Below the pieces are notes generated by a model. It had not been told where the DNA came from, did no database searches, and saw nothing but the letters and a program-made list of their open reading frames with translations. A program made the translations under genes and the position numbers. A stretch of DNA of 36,249 nt from an uncultured Clostridia bacterium (lineage in GTDB: Bacteria > Bacillota > Clostridia > TANB77 > CAG-508), in assembly GCA_947626765.1 (NCBI GenBank), contig CANQTQ010000014.1, forward strand, positions 1 through 36,249, read 5' to 3'. Positions 1 to 7,215 of the stretch are shown piece after piece (the first letter of the stretch is position 1; the number at the start of each line of letters is the position of its first letter).

Positions 1-33
1 GACATGTATTCTACGTAACAATATAGAAATATC

Positions 34-50
34 AGGAGGCTTAGCCTCCT
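34..50. repeat. Short perfect inverted repeat upstream of anti-sigma gene
   Basis: AGGAGGC and GCCTCCT form a 7-bp stem around a 3-base loop. No T-run follows, so it is not a clear intrinsic terminator. The arm contains AGGAGG, which resembles the real ribosome binding site at 71-76. It may end an upstream gene outside the window or affect translation of the next gene. Confidence 0.4.
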
Positions 51-85
51 GTACACGAGATAGAAAAGAAAGGAGGATTTTATAG

Positions 86-766
86 ATGAGTAAAAGTAGA
101 GATTGTAAGATAGTACAAGATTTATTACCAAACTACATAGAAAATCTAACAGATATTGAAACTAATCAATATATTGAAAAACATATAATGAATTGCAAAC
201 TTTGTCAAGAAAAGTTGAGAGACATGGAAGGAAATATAAAATTAGATAAAATTAATGAAGTAAAAAAAATAGATGCCTTAAAAAAAGTTAAAAGAAAGTA
301 CAAATTGATAACTGCAGTTATAACAATTATTATATTTTTAATTTTATTAGGAACTTTTTATTTTCGTAATAATTATACATTTGTAAATGAAAATAATAAA
401 TTAATGATTAGGCGAGTTACATTTGATAAGAATAATTATTCGGATGAGACATATTTAATTATTAAAGGAAATAGAAAAGAAGGAGGTACAAAAAATGGGT
501 ATGCTTATATTACTGCTATTATAAGTATAAACAGTGAAAACAAATGTATTAATATGAGAAAAATAATAGATGGTTATACTACAGAACAAATTGAAATATT
601 AAAAAATGAAACAAATAGAACTAATAATGATGGAATAATTTCTAATCTTAAAGTAGAAAATGAAATTATTTATTATAATGATAGTAGTTTTAATAATAAA
701 ACTAAAAATGAAATTTTAGAGTTATTTAAAACAATAATGACAATAGATAGCGTTACAAATTTATAA
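86..766 (+). CDS. Anti-sigma-factor-like membrane protein with N-terminal zinc finger
   Basis: This 226-residue protein begins with a zf-HC2-type zinc finger: Cys7, then His33 and a C-x2-C pair (KHIMNCKLC) at about residues 33-40. A basic linker and one strong membrane segment (about residues 74-93) follow, then an outward-facing C-terminal domain of about 130 residues with no recognised motif. The architecture matches ZAS-type anti-sigma factors, which hold an ECF sigma factor through the cytoplasmic zinc domain until an outside signal arrives. The cognate sigma gene usually lies just upstream, which here would be before base 1. The start is fixed by AGGAGG at 71-76. The outer domain probably sets the signal, but the sequence does not show which. 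Confidence 0.7.
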   Translation: MSKSRDCKIVQDLLPNYIENLTDIETNQYIEKHIMNCKLCQEKLRDMEGNIKLDKINEVKKIDALKKVKRKYKLITAVITIIIFLILLGTFYFRNNYTFVNENNKLMIRRVTFDKNNYSDETYLIIKGNRKEGGTKNGYAYITAIISINSENKCINMRKIIDGYTTEQIEILKNETNRTNNDGIISNLKVENEIIYYNDSSFNNKTKNEILELFKTIMTIDSVTNL

Positions 767-771
767 TAGAA

Positions 772-801
772 CAAGAGAGTTCTAAACTTTGAACTCTCTT
801 G
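772..801. terminator. Hairpin between convergent genes
   Basis: CAAGAGAGTTC and GAACTCTCTTG make a perfect 11-bp stem with an 8-base loop, just after the stop of the anti-sigma-like gene and before the 3' end of the convergent secreted-protein gene. There is no clean T-run on either strand, so it is a plausible but not classical terminator. Confidence 0.5.
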
Positions 802-802
802 C

Positions 803-1356
803 AGTGCAAAGGCTTATTAATTAAATTGTAACTTAATTGATGTTAAAAGAGCTTATTAGTAAATCCATACAGTAATGGATCCACTACTTGCAGAATCAAT
901 AGTGTAATGCACAGTATATTGCCCTGCAGGAACATTTAAAAGAGTTTTATTAGCGACCTCTTGATTGCCTGATAAAATAAAGGTATCACCAATTTTAGTT
1001 CCATCAGGACGAGTTAAGGAAACAGTAATATTCGCAGCCCCGCTAAATTCTGTCTTTACAGTCCAGCCAGCCCATGGACTCCAACTTCCATTTACTTGAA
1101 TTGGAAAAGAGCCAATAGTAGTGGAGGTTCCGTACTTAAAAGAAAATTGAGCGTATCCAGAAAGGGAACCGCACGGCATGATTTCTTCTGAATCTAAAGA
1201 GATAGAGTTAGTTGCACTTATCTCTTCTGTTGCAGCAAATGCTGAAACACTGCAACTAAAGCAAAGGATTAGTGCGAAGATGACGGAGAAAAACCGTTTG
1301 AAACCTTTCATTTAATAATACCTCCTAAAATAATATTAGATATTAGCCTTTGCACT
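803..1356. repeat. 12-bp inverted repeats flanking the secreted-protein gene
   Basis: AGTGCAAAGGCT lies at 803-814 and its exact reverse complement at 1345-1356. The similarity continues loosely into A/T bases inside. The repeats bracket only the gene at 856-1311. This could mark a small mobile cassette or be the remains of one; no target duplication is evident. Confidence 0.5.
856..1311 (-). CDS. Small secreted protein of unknown function
   Basis: This 151-residue protein starts with a classic signal peptide: basic MKGFKRFF, then a hydrophobic core, then AFA before the likely cleavage site near residue 27. The mature part is about 125 residues, rich in Ser, Thr, Gly and aromatics, with alternating beta-strand patterns (a Trp-rich stretch near residues 80-87 and a C-terminal VWIY). 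One cysteine remains in the mature part. I do not recognise the family; a small beta-sandwich is my inference. AGGAGG about 10 bases upstream supports the start. The gene is visibly richer in G and C than the AT-rich genes on both sides and lies between inverted repeats, suggesting recent acquisition. It might be an envelope, adhesion or bacteriocin-like protein. Confidence 0.75.
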   Translation of the reverse strand: MKGFKRFFSVIFALILCFSCSVSAFAATEEISATNSISLDSEEIMPCGSLSGYAQFSFKYGTSTTIGSFPIQVNGSWSPWAGWTVKTEFSGAANITVSLTRPDGTKIGDTFILSGNQEVANKTLLNVPAGQYTVHYTIDSASSGSITVWIY

Positions 1357-1498
1357 ATATTCTAAACAAAACTTTAAATAAAAGTTTTGAAAGAATATTA
1401 AATAGAATTTTAATAAATCAATTATAATACGATATTAACAAAATAAGAAAAAAGAAGAAAAAAGAAGAAAAAAGTGGAAAGTAAAAGAGGAATCAAAA

Positions 1499-2209
1499 AT
1501 GGAAAAAACAGTAGTAATAGCAGATGATGATTTAAATTGTGGTAAGTATCTTTTTAATTCATTTAGCGCTAATAAAAAAAATATTAATGTTGTAGGTATT
1601 GCTACAAATGGAGAAGAAACATTAGAAATTATAAAAAAGCTAAATCCAAATTTTTTAATTTTAGATTTAAAAATGCCAATAATTAGTGGCATTGAAGTTT
1701 TAAACTATATTGAAAAACAAAAAAATAATAATACTAAAGTAATTATAATTTCTGGAGAGTCTGACATGATTAATACTTTAGATTTTGCAAAATATAATAT
1801 GATTATTAATATATTTATTAAACCATTTAAATTTGGTGATTTATATAATGTTATTTTAAATACAAATGACTATAATAATTTTGAAATAAGAACATATATA
1901 GATGAGATTTTGCATAACTTTAAATTTAATTTTTCTAGCAAATTTTATCATTATTTATTATTATGCATTGAAAAAGCATTAAGTGGTCCTCTTATTTTAA
2001 ACAAAATATATAAATCAGTATCGAAGCAAGAAAAAATAAACCAAAATAGATTAAAATGGGGTATTCAAAAGTTAATATTATCTATGGTTAGGTATACGCC
2101 TACAAGTACTATAAAAGAATACATTCCGTATAATACTACACCAACGCCAAAAATATTCATTTATGAAATTGTACAGATAGTGAGAAAAAATATTGAAAGT
2201 AATAATTAA
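1499..2209 (+). CDS. Spo0A-like response regulator (receiver plus Spo0A-type DNA-binding domain)
   Basis: The N-terminal 120 residues form a receiver domain: acidic pocket D9-D11, phosphoacceptor D56 (LILDLKMP), conserved Ser85 and Lys108 before Pro109. Residues from about 132 on (FNFSSKFYHYLLLCIEKAL, then RLKWGIQKLILSMVRY) follow the pattern of the Spo0A C-terminal DNA-binding domain, which reads TGNCGAA-type boxes. It is 236 residues, shorter and more divergent than chromosomal Spo0A (about 265), so it is probably an accessory paralogue rather than the sporulation master regulator. No histidine kinase is nearby, so it would be phosphorylated by host relay proteins or act without phosphate. 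GAGGA lies 8 bases before the start. An AbrB-like gene follows, separated only by an insertion sequence. Confidence 0.75.
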   Translation: MEKTVVIADDDLNCGKYLFNSFSANKKNINVVGIATNGEETLEIIKKLNPNFLILDLKMPIISGIEVLNYIEKQKNNNTKVIIISGESDMINTLDFAKYNMIINIFIKPFKFGDLYNVILNTNDYNNFEIRTYIDEILHNFKFNFSSKFYHYLLLCIEKALSGPLILNKIYKSVSKQEKINQNRLKWGIQKLILSMVRYTPTSTIKEYIPYNTTPTPKIFIYEIVQIVRKNIESNN

Positions 2210-2253
2210 TAATTCATATTAAAGAGGGTGTCCTAGAATAGGAACCCGAAAGC

Positions 2254-2285
2254 AAAAATTCCAGTGAGAAATCGCTGGAATTTTT
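2254..2285. terminator. Hairpin inside left terminal repeat of the IS
   Basis: AAAAATTCCAG and CTGGAATTTTT form an 11-bp stem with a T-run on the exit side. It lies upstream of the transposase promoter, so it can stop transcription entering from the flank. Shielding the transposase from outside promoters is a common way for insertion sequences to stay quiet. Confidence 0.7.
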
Positions 2286-2307
2286 GTATGTAAAAATGTA
2301 TAAAATG

Positions 2308-2336
2308 CTGACAAATCAATACTTTAATGATATAAT
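2308..2336 (+). promoter_or_regulatory. Transposase promoter
   Basis: CTGACA at 2308-2313 and a perfect TATAAT at 2331-2336 are 17 bases apart, a near-consensus vegetative promoter 36 bases before the preferred transposase start. Confidence 0.75.
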
Positions 2337-2372
2337 TTAAGAGTAAAGAGTAGAAAATTTGGAGGTATGAAA

Positions 2373-4067
2373 ATGGGATTTAAAGCATATGAACAAAATC
2401 AATTAATGATACCAATGGAATGGAAAACTTTAATAGATAAAAATGATGTAGTATTTGTATTAAATGATGTAATAGAGCAAATGAATATAGATAAAATATT
2501 AGAAACATATTCCCCACTAGGAACAGATTCATATCATCCAAAAATGATGCTAAAAATATTGATGTATGGATATATAAAGAAAAAATATTCATCAAGACTA
2601 ATTGCAGAGGCTGTAAAAAGTGATGTAAAATTCATATGGTTAGCTGGTGGAAATAGACCTACTAGAAATGTAATTAATTCATTCAGAAAAGATAAGATGA
2701 AGATAATAATGGAAGATGTATTTTCAGAATTGTTAGTAATACTTGAGAAAAAAGGATATATAAATTCTGAAGAATATTTTGTAGACGGAACAAAAATAGA
2801 AGCAAATGCAAATAAATATAGTTTTGTATGGAAGAAATCAGTAGAGAAACAAAAAGAAGCATTACAAAGGAAAGTACATGAACTAATGAAAGAAATTGAT
2901 AGGCTAAATGAAGAAGAAGATAAAAACTGCCCAGATGAGGAAAGTCAACCAGAAGAAGTAACCCCTGAGGAATTGGAAGAATTTGCTAAAAGATTATCCG
3001 ATAAATTAAATCAAAGACCAGAAAAAGAGAAAACGAAAGAAGAAAAGCAAAAAGAAAGTAAAGTAAAAAAAGCGATAAAGAAAATAAATAGTGATTTTAA
3101 GCCAAGATTAGAAAAATATAATAAAGATTTAGAAACCATAGGGGAAAATAGAAATAGTTATTCAAAAACAGATCATGATGCTACATTTATGCATATGAAA
3201 GAAGATGCAATGAAGAATGGACAATTAAAGCCAGGATATAATGTACAAGTAGGAACTTGTAATGAATTCATAACAGCATGGAGTATACATCAAAATAGAA
3301 ATGATAATTCAACACTAATACCACATTTAGAAAGACATGAAAAGCTAAACGGAAAAAATCCTAAAAAAATAGGAGCAGATAGTGGATATGGAAACCAAGA
3401 AAATTATGAATACTTAAAAAAGAAAAAAATCAAAAATTTTGTAAAGTACACATATTTTCATAAAGAGCAAAAGAAAAGTTTCAAAGAACAAATATATAAT
3501 TGGCAGAATATGCCATATGATGAAGTTAACGATGAATTTACATGCCCAGAGGGAAATAAGTTAAAATATGTGAAAAGTCATGCAGAGAAAACTGAAACAG
3601 GATTTAATCAAGAGTATAGAATTTACGAATGCACAAATTGTAACAAATGTGCAAATAAACAACTATGTACAAAGGCAAAGGGAAATAGACAAATAAAATT
3701 TTACAAAAAAATGTGGCAACTTAAACAAGAGGCTCGAAAGAATTTGTTATCAGAAGAAGGAATACAAATGAGAAGAAAAAGGGCTGAATTTTCTGAAAGA
3801 GTTTTTGGGCAAATAAAATGGAATATGAGCTTCAAGCGATTTATGCTTAGAGGTCTTGAAAAAGTTGACATTGAATGGGGCTTACTCAGCTTTGCATTTA
3901 ATATAAAGAAAATGAATAAAAAAGATATAGAAAAAAATAAAGAAATAGCAATGGCAAAAGCTATTTGTTTATCTAAAAATATAATTAAAATTTTAAATAC
4001 AAAAATTCCAGCGATTTCTCACTGGAATTTTTGCTTTCGGGTTCCTATTCTAGGACACCCTCTTTAA
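2373..4067 (+). CDS. IS1182-family transposase
   Basis: This DDE transposase cuts and joins the ends of its own element. The N-terminal DUF772-type domain occupies roughly residues 15-110. The catalytic core shows Asp in VDGTKIEA, Asp in GADSGYG and Glu in ERVFGQIKW. Between the second and third acidic residues lies a Cys cluster (CTNCNKCANKQLC) that probably binds zinc. A charged Lys/Glu-rich insertion fills about residues 165-260. An upstream ATG at 2367 is only one base from GGAGG (2361-2365); the ATG at 2373 has normal spacing and is preferred, giving 564 residues. The last residues are read from the terminal repeat, and the TAA stop (4065-4067) comes from the TTAA target, not from the element. 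Confidence 0.93.
   Translation: MGFKAYEQNQLMIPMEWKTLIDKNDVVFVLNDVIEQMNIDKILETYSPLGTDSYHPKMMLKILMYGYIKKKYSSRLIAEAVKSDVKFIWLAGGNRPTRNVINSFRKDKMKIIMEDVFSELLVILEKKGYINSEEYFVDGTKIEANANKYSFVWKKSVEKQKEALQRKVHELMKEIDRLNEEEDKNCPDEESQPEEVTPEELEEFAKRLSDKLNQRPEKEKTKEEKQKESKVKKAIKKINSDFKPRLEKYNKDLETIGENRNSYSKTDHDATFMHMKEDAMKNGQLKPGYNVQVGTCNEFITAWSIHQNRNDNSTLIPHLERHEKLNGKNPKKIGADSGYGNQENYEYLKKKKIKNFVKYTYFHKEQKKSFKEQIYNWQNMPYDEVNDEFTCPEGNKLKYVKSHAEKTETGFNQEYRIYECTNCNKCANKQLCTKAKGNRQIKFYKKMWQLKQEARKNLLSEEGIQMRRKRAEFSERVFGQIKWNMSFKRFMLRGLEKVDIEWGLLSFAFNIKKMNKKDIEKNKEIAMAKAICLSKNIIKILNTKIPAISHWNFCFRVPILGHPL
4001..4032. terminator. Hairpin inside right terminal repeat of the IS
   Basis: This is the mirror copy of the left-end hairpin (AAAAATTCCAG and CTGGAATTTTT). 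It overlaps the 3' coding end of the transposase and can block transcription arriving from the right flank. Confidence 0.6.
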
Positions 4068-4084
4068 TTTTTGTTAAATAGTTA

Positions 4085-4330
4085 TTATAAATTTTTAAGT
4101 GATTCTAAACAATTTTTACAAATCACTTTGTCATTAACTTTAACCAATTCTTTTGTAGAACTACAAAACACACAATTTTTTTCATATTTTTGCAAAATTA
4201 TTGATGTTCCTTTTGTAAATATCTCAATAGGGTCTTTTTCTCCAATATTTAGCTTACTTCTTAATTCAATTGGAATAACAATTCTACCTAGTTCATCTAC
4301 TTTTCTAATAATTCCTGTACTTTTTTCCAC
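4085..4330 (-). CDS. AbrB/SpoVT-type transcriptional regulator with C-terminal zinc site
   Basis: Residues 1-45 match the swapped-hairpin AbrB DNA-binding fold (STGIIRKVDELGRIVIPIEL), which binds DNA as a dimer or tetramer. The tail carries two Cys pairs (CVFC and CKNC) about 16 residues apart, a likely zinc ribbon. This AbrB plus zinc-tail form of about 80 residues is common in Clostridia and their mobile elements. The start is GTG, placed after AGGTG on the minus strand. It reads leftward toward the IS, which has inserted directly beyond its 3' end, and is divergent from the Cro/C1 gene at 4463. In Bacillus, AbrB is controlled by Spo0A; here that link is only suggested by proximity. Confidence 0.85.
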   Translation of the reverse strand: MEKSTGIIRKVDELGRIVIPIELRSKLNIGEKDPIEIFTKGTSIILQKYEKNCVFCSSTKELVKVNDKVICKNCLESLKNL

Positions 4331-4462
4331 TTTTTTCTCACCTTTTACACCTTTCTTGAAAAATAATTTAAAGTATGCTTGTACATAATAATACTATACC
4401 GTTTCGAACGCATAATGTCAAGATGTTATATTTTTGCTATTCTATAAATAACGAGGTAAAAC

Positions 4463-4717
4463 ATGAAAAAATTAAATAGTAATAGTATTGGAAATAATTT
4501 AATAAAAGTAGATGGAAACATAATTTTTAAGTTACAAGATATTATGGAAAAACAGGGTTTTAATAAGTATAAGCTTTCTAAAGTTACGAATATTCGTTAT
4601 GATACAATTTGTAATTATTGCAAAGGTGAAGTAACTCTAATAAATGTAGAATACCTAAAAATATTTTGTAATGTTTTAAATTGTAGAATAGAAGATATAT
4701 TAGAATATAAAAAATAA
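4463..4717 (+). CDS. Cro/C1-type helix-turn-helix regulator
   Basis: This 84-residue protein is a single HTH_26-like domain: KYKLSKVTNIRYDTICNYCKG places the recognition helix near residues 45-55, and the ending (CRIEDILEYKK) is typical of small Cro/C1 proteins of Clostridia and their elements. GAGGT at 4453-4457 supports the start. It is divergent from the AbrB-like gene; the shared 130-base gap contains TTCGAA (4404-4409) near the middle. It is convergent with the long leftward operon and may mark that operon's distal boundary. Confidence 0.8.
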   Translation: MKKLNSNSIGNNLIKVDGNIIFKLQDIMEKQGFNKYKLSKVTNIRYDTICNYCKGEVTLINVEYLKIFCNVLNCRIEDILEYKK

Positions 4718-4719
4718 AA

Positions 4720-4748
4720 AAGACTTACTCACAATTTGAGTAAGTCTT
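4720..4748. terminator. Bidirectional intrinsic terminator
   Basis: AAGACTTACTCA and TGAGTAAGTCTT make a 12-bp stem around CAATT, with A-runs on one side and T-runs on the other. It can end both the rightward HTH gene and the leftward operon finishing at 4759. Confidence 0.85.
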
Positions 4749-4758
4749 AATTTTAACA

Positions 4759-5833
4759 TTAACTAGCTTTAGTCAATGCATAATTTACATTAAAATCTTC
4801 TTCAAAAAAATCTTTATAATTTCTAAAAATTTTAATATCTAATTTATAACCCAATGGTATTAGGTCCTTAAAAATACGATTAGTAATATAATCAATAGTT
4901 TCTGCTCCTTTTGAAGCTCTATACACAAATTTTATATCATTAATTTCTGTATTTTCAATTTCTTTTAAGATAATATATGAATTTGCAATATTTTGAAATG
5001 CTATTACGGGATAATTAATTGTTTCATTAATTAAATGACCTAATAACAAATTATCTGTTAGAATAACACTATTAGAATTTTCATCTATATTAGATTTCAT
5101 AACCCAATTTCTAGCACCAGTACCATTTATTTTATTATTGCTTGAAAACCATATATCAGAAGTATTATTAAATGATTTATTTAAATGAATAGATAAACCT
5201 TGTATATAACCATTTGTATCAAATACGGGTACAAAAAAACCATCAACTCTACAAAAACACCAAGACCAATCTTCTTCTTGATAAAATCCTGGTATTCCAG
5301 AAAGATTATATATTTTTGAAAGCTTACTTGCTATTAACCTTCGTTTAATATAGCTTTTAGGAATACTCTTAAACAAACATTGTTCTATGGAACTATTTAA
5401 AAATCCTAGATTATTTAAATATCTTTTATGGCAAATATCTAATTTTAACATATCTAAAAATTTTCTATAAATTGCATCTCTAATTTCAATGTCTTTAAGC
5501 AAGTTAATAGGGCTAATTTCAATTTTCGATTTTTCTGTTGAAAAACATTCTCGTTCTAGCAATTCTTTATATGCTTTTTTATTGTCAATATTTCTTACTT
5601 TAGCATATAAGCCTATTGAATAGCCACCTGCACCGCATCTGCAGCAACAATATTTATTGTTTTGTATATTTAAACTCATAGTAGGTATTTTACTATTTTT
5701 ATTGTAACCGACAGAAAGGGCATATTGTTTTATATTCATAACCCTTATTATCTATTATTTCTAAGCATAAGTGATAAGCAACATTTAATATAGCGATGTG
5801 TTTTTTTACTTCTTCAAAATCTAACTCATTCAT
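4759..5833 (-). pseudogene. CHC2 zinc-finger/TOPRIM-like primase-related protein, split by a one-base frameshift
   Basis: A start at 5833 behind AAAGGAG opens a frame that reads MNELDFEEVKKH and reaches a CPFC zinc pair, then stops after three more codons. The +1 frame continues at once with GYNKNSK, a second Cys pair (CCCRCGAGG) and about 290 further residues. Skipping one base (G5710; C on the coding strand) joins them into CPFC-GYN...CRCGAGG, the CHC2 finger of DNA primases. The rest follows the pattern of mobile-element primase-like proteins (SGIPGFY, then GFFVPVFD and NGTGARNW). The expected TOPRIM acidic position reads VILTD instead of a Glu. The 3' part alone (from 5739, 326 residues) lacks half of the zinc site. 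It could be a dead gene, a sequencing error or a programmed +1 shift. Confidence 0.8.
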
Positions 5834-5908
5834 AAATTTAATTCTCCTTTTATAGTAGCATAAATTTACTACATCAATAATATTTTAATTTTATAATATA
5901 ATTTCTTT

Positions 5909-6322
5909 TTAATTATTTTTACTATTTATATATGGCATTATAATCATAATATCTTTGATTAGTTTTTCTTTATTTTGTATATATTCTTTGATTACATCAG
6001 CTTGTGAATTAATAGTTTTTTTCCCTTTAAACATATCTGTATAATTATCAAAAGAACTTGCAAAACTTACAAGTTCTTTATGCTGTTCTAAGTATATAAA
6101 CCATAAGTACTTATAAAATGGAGATAAAAAATTTACTGGCAATTTGTTTCGATTTATGATTATGTAATCAGGCTTTTGACCTTTTTCTACTTTTGTATTA
6201 TTATATTTTCTTTTACATTTTTGATAGTGATTTTCTATGCTATCATATTTACCATCATATTTTACCTTTGCATACAGTGCAGAAAACCTTTTATCTCCTT
6301 TAGATGAACACTCTAAATCCAA
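5909..6322 (-). CDS. Conserved mobile-element protein of unknown function (KGDKRFSA motif)
   Basis: This 137-residue soluble protein opens with SKGDKRFSALYAKVKYDGK and SIENHYQ, a pattern I associate with uncharacterised proteins of phages and conjugative elements; the function is unknown. Later conserved-looking parts are KPDYII, FYKYLWFIYLEQH and SQADVIKEYI. The start appears to be TTG at 6320-6322, seven bases after a strong GAGGAGG; no better in-frame start was seen. It lies between the ArdC-like gene and the frameshifted CHC2 protein in the same leftward operon, so a role in DNA transfer or host takeover is possible, but only from context. Confidence 0.7.
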   Translation of the reverse strand: MDLECSSKGDKRFSALYAKVKYDGKYDSIENHYQKCKRKYNNTKVEKGQKPDYIIINRNKLPVNFLSPFYKYLWFIYLEQHKELVSFASSFDNYTDMFKGKKTINSQADVIKEYIQNKEKLIKDIMIIMPYINSKNN

Positions 6323-6359
6323 TTTTATTCCTCCTCTTTTATTATTCTTTTCACTTCAA

Positions 6360-7202
6360 TTATGCTATTTTTTCTTTTATAGTCTCGTATTGTTCTATTT
6401 CGCATATAAATTCATTAGCACATTTTTGTATTTTAGAACCTAATTCTATAACAAGTTTTGAATCACCATTAGCCCAGCTTGTTATATAATTAAAACTGCA
6501 CATAGAAGTATCTAATCCAAAATAATCAGCTACAATGTAGGCAATAGATTCTACAAAGACTTCTGATAGGTTTCTATTAGTTTTGTAATCAAAGTCATCA
6601 TACATTGCATGAGAAAGTTCATGCAATAATACAGCTACTTTGTTATTAGTAGATAAATTATTTCTAATCACAATTTTCTTATCTTTAGGACTATAGTAGC
6701 CTTTTGCACCACCTACAATTTCTTGTTCTATTACTGGAACTTTAGAAAAGTTTTTTAATTTTTCATAAAAATAAGCCATATCATCATTTTTAATTTCTTG
6801 ACTCTCTAAAGGTAATGTTTCACCTACCGTTTGCGAAATGTCATAAACATATACATATCTATAAATATTATATTTAATTGTTTCAATTTCTTCTGTTTCT
6901 TCACCATTTATAACTTTCTTGATTCTTTTATTATACTGTCTTGGTACAGGTGCTACAATAAATATTTTTTGAGCATTAGGTATAAGATTTCTTTTTAATT
7001 TAAGCCATGTGGACTTACCTGCTACTTTTGTAGCATCTGGAAATTGTGAATAAATTAAAACCATATTATTAAAACTATAACCTTTAAATTTACTTTGAAA
7101 TTTTAAAAATTTTAAGTATTCTCCACTATCTACTATATTTTTTACATTGTCTACAATTTTTTGAAAAGTTTCCTTTGTCTTATTTGATTTATAATAATTC
7201 AT
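6360..7202 (-). CDS. ArdC-like antirestriction protein with zinc metalloprotease domain
   Basis: The N-terminal part (to about residue 90) matches the ArdC ssDNA-binding domain: YSFNNMVLIYSQFPDATKVAG followed by KLKRN and the turn into FIVAPV. The C-terminal part is an IrrE/ImmA-type zinc peptidase with HELSH at residues 194-198 and downstream Glu residues (near 214-218) to complete the metal site. In plasmids such as pSa, ArdC protects incoming single-stranded DNA from host restriction. At 280 residues it is near the usual length. The start follows TAGGAGG, which overlaps the TAG stop of the upstream PcfJ-like gene, so the two are translationally close. It would be expressed early, together with SSB and the PcfJ/PcfK genes. 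Confidence 0.85.
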   Translation of the reverse strand: MNYYKSNKTKETFQKIVDNVKNIVDSGEYLKFLKFQSKFKGYSFNNMVLIYSQFPDATKVAGKSTWLKLKRNLIPNAQKIFIVAPVPRQYNKRIKKVINGEETEEIETIKYNIYRYVYVYDISQTVGETLPLESQEIKNDDMAYFYEKLKNFSKVPVIEQEIVGGAKGYYSPKDKKIVIRNNLSTNNKVAVLLHELSHAMYDDFDYKTNRNLSEVFVESIAYIVADYFGLDTSMCSFNYITSWANGDSKLVIELGSKIQKCANEFICEIEQYETIKEKIA

Positions 7203-7215
7203 AATTAAAAACCTC

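Larger units (their letters stand above)
2223..4063 (+). mobile_element. Complete IS1182-family insertion sequence
   Basis: The element is 1841 bp with perfect 67-bp terminal inverted repeats (2223-2289 and 3997-4063), flanked on both sides by TTAA (2219-2222 and 4064-4067), the apparent target duplication. It carries one transposase gene with its own promoter. The perfect repeats and intact gene indicate a recent, probably active insertion. It sits between the Spo0A-like and AbrB-like genes. Confidence 0.93.

Noticed and set aside
1440-1476. AAGAAAAAAGAAG repeats before the Spo0A-like gene
   Set aside because: Simple purine-rich tract in AT-rich DNA, only about three units with no spacers; not a CRISPR or iteron array.
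4071-4388. Rightward open frame of 105 codons
   Set aside because: It is antisense to the AbrB-like gene, lacks a good ribosome binding site and has low-complexity Phe/Leu/Ser content typical of shadow frames.
1-4758. Second att copy of the tRNA-Arg 3' end
   Set aside because: I looked for the T-arm and acceptor sequence and found none, so the left boundary of the element was not placed.
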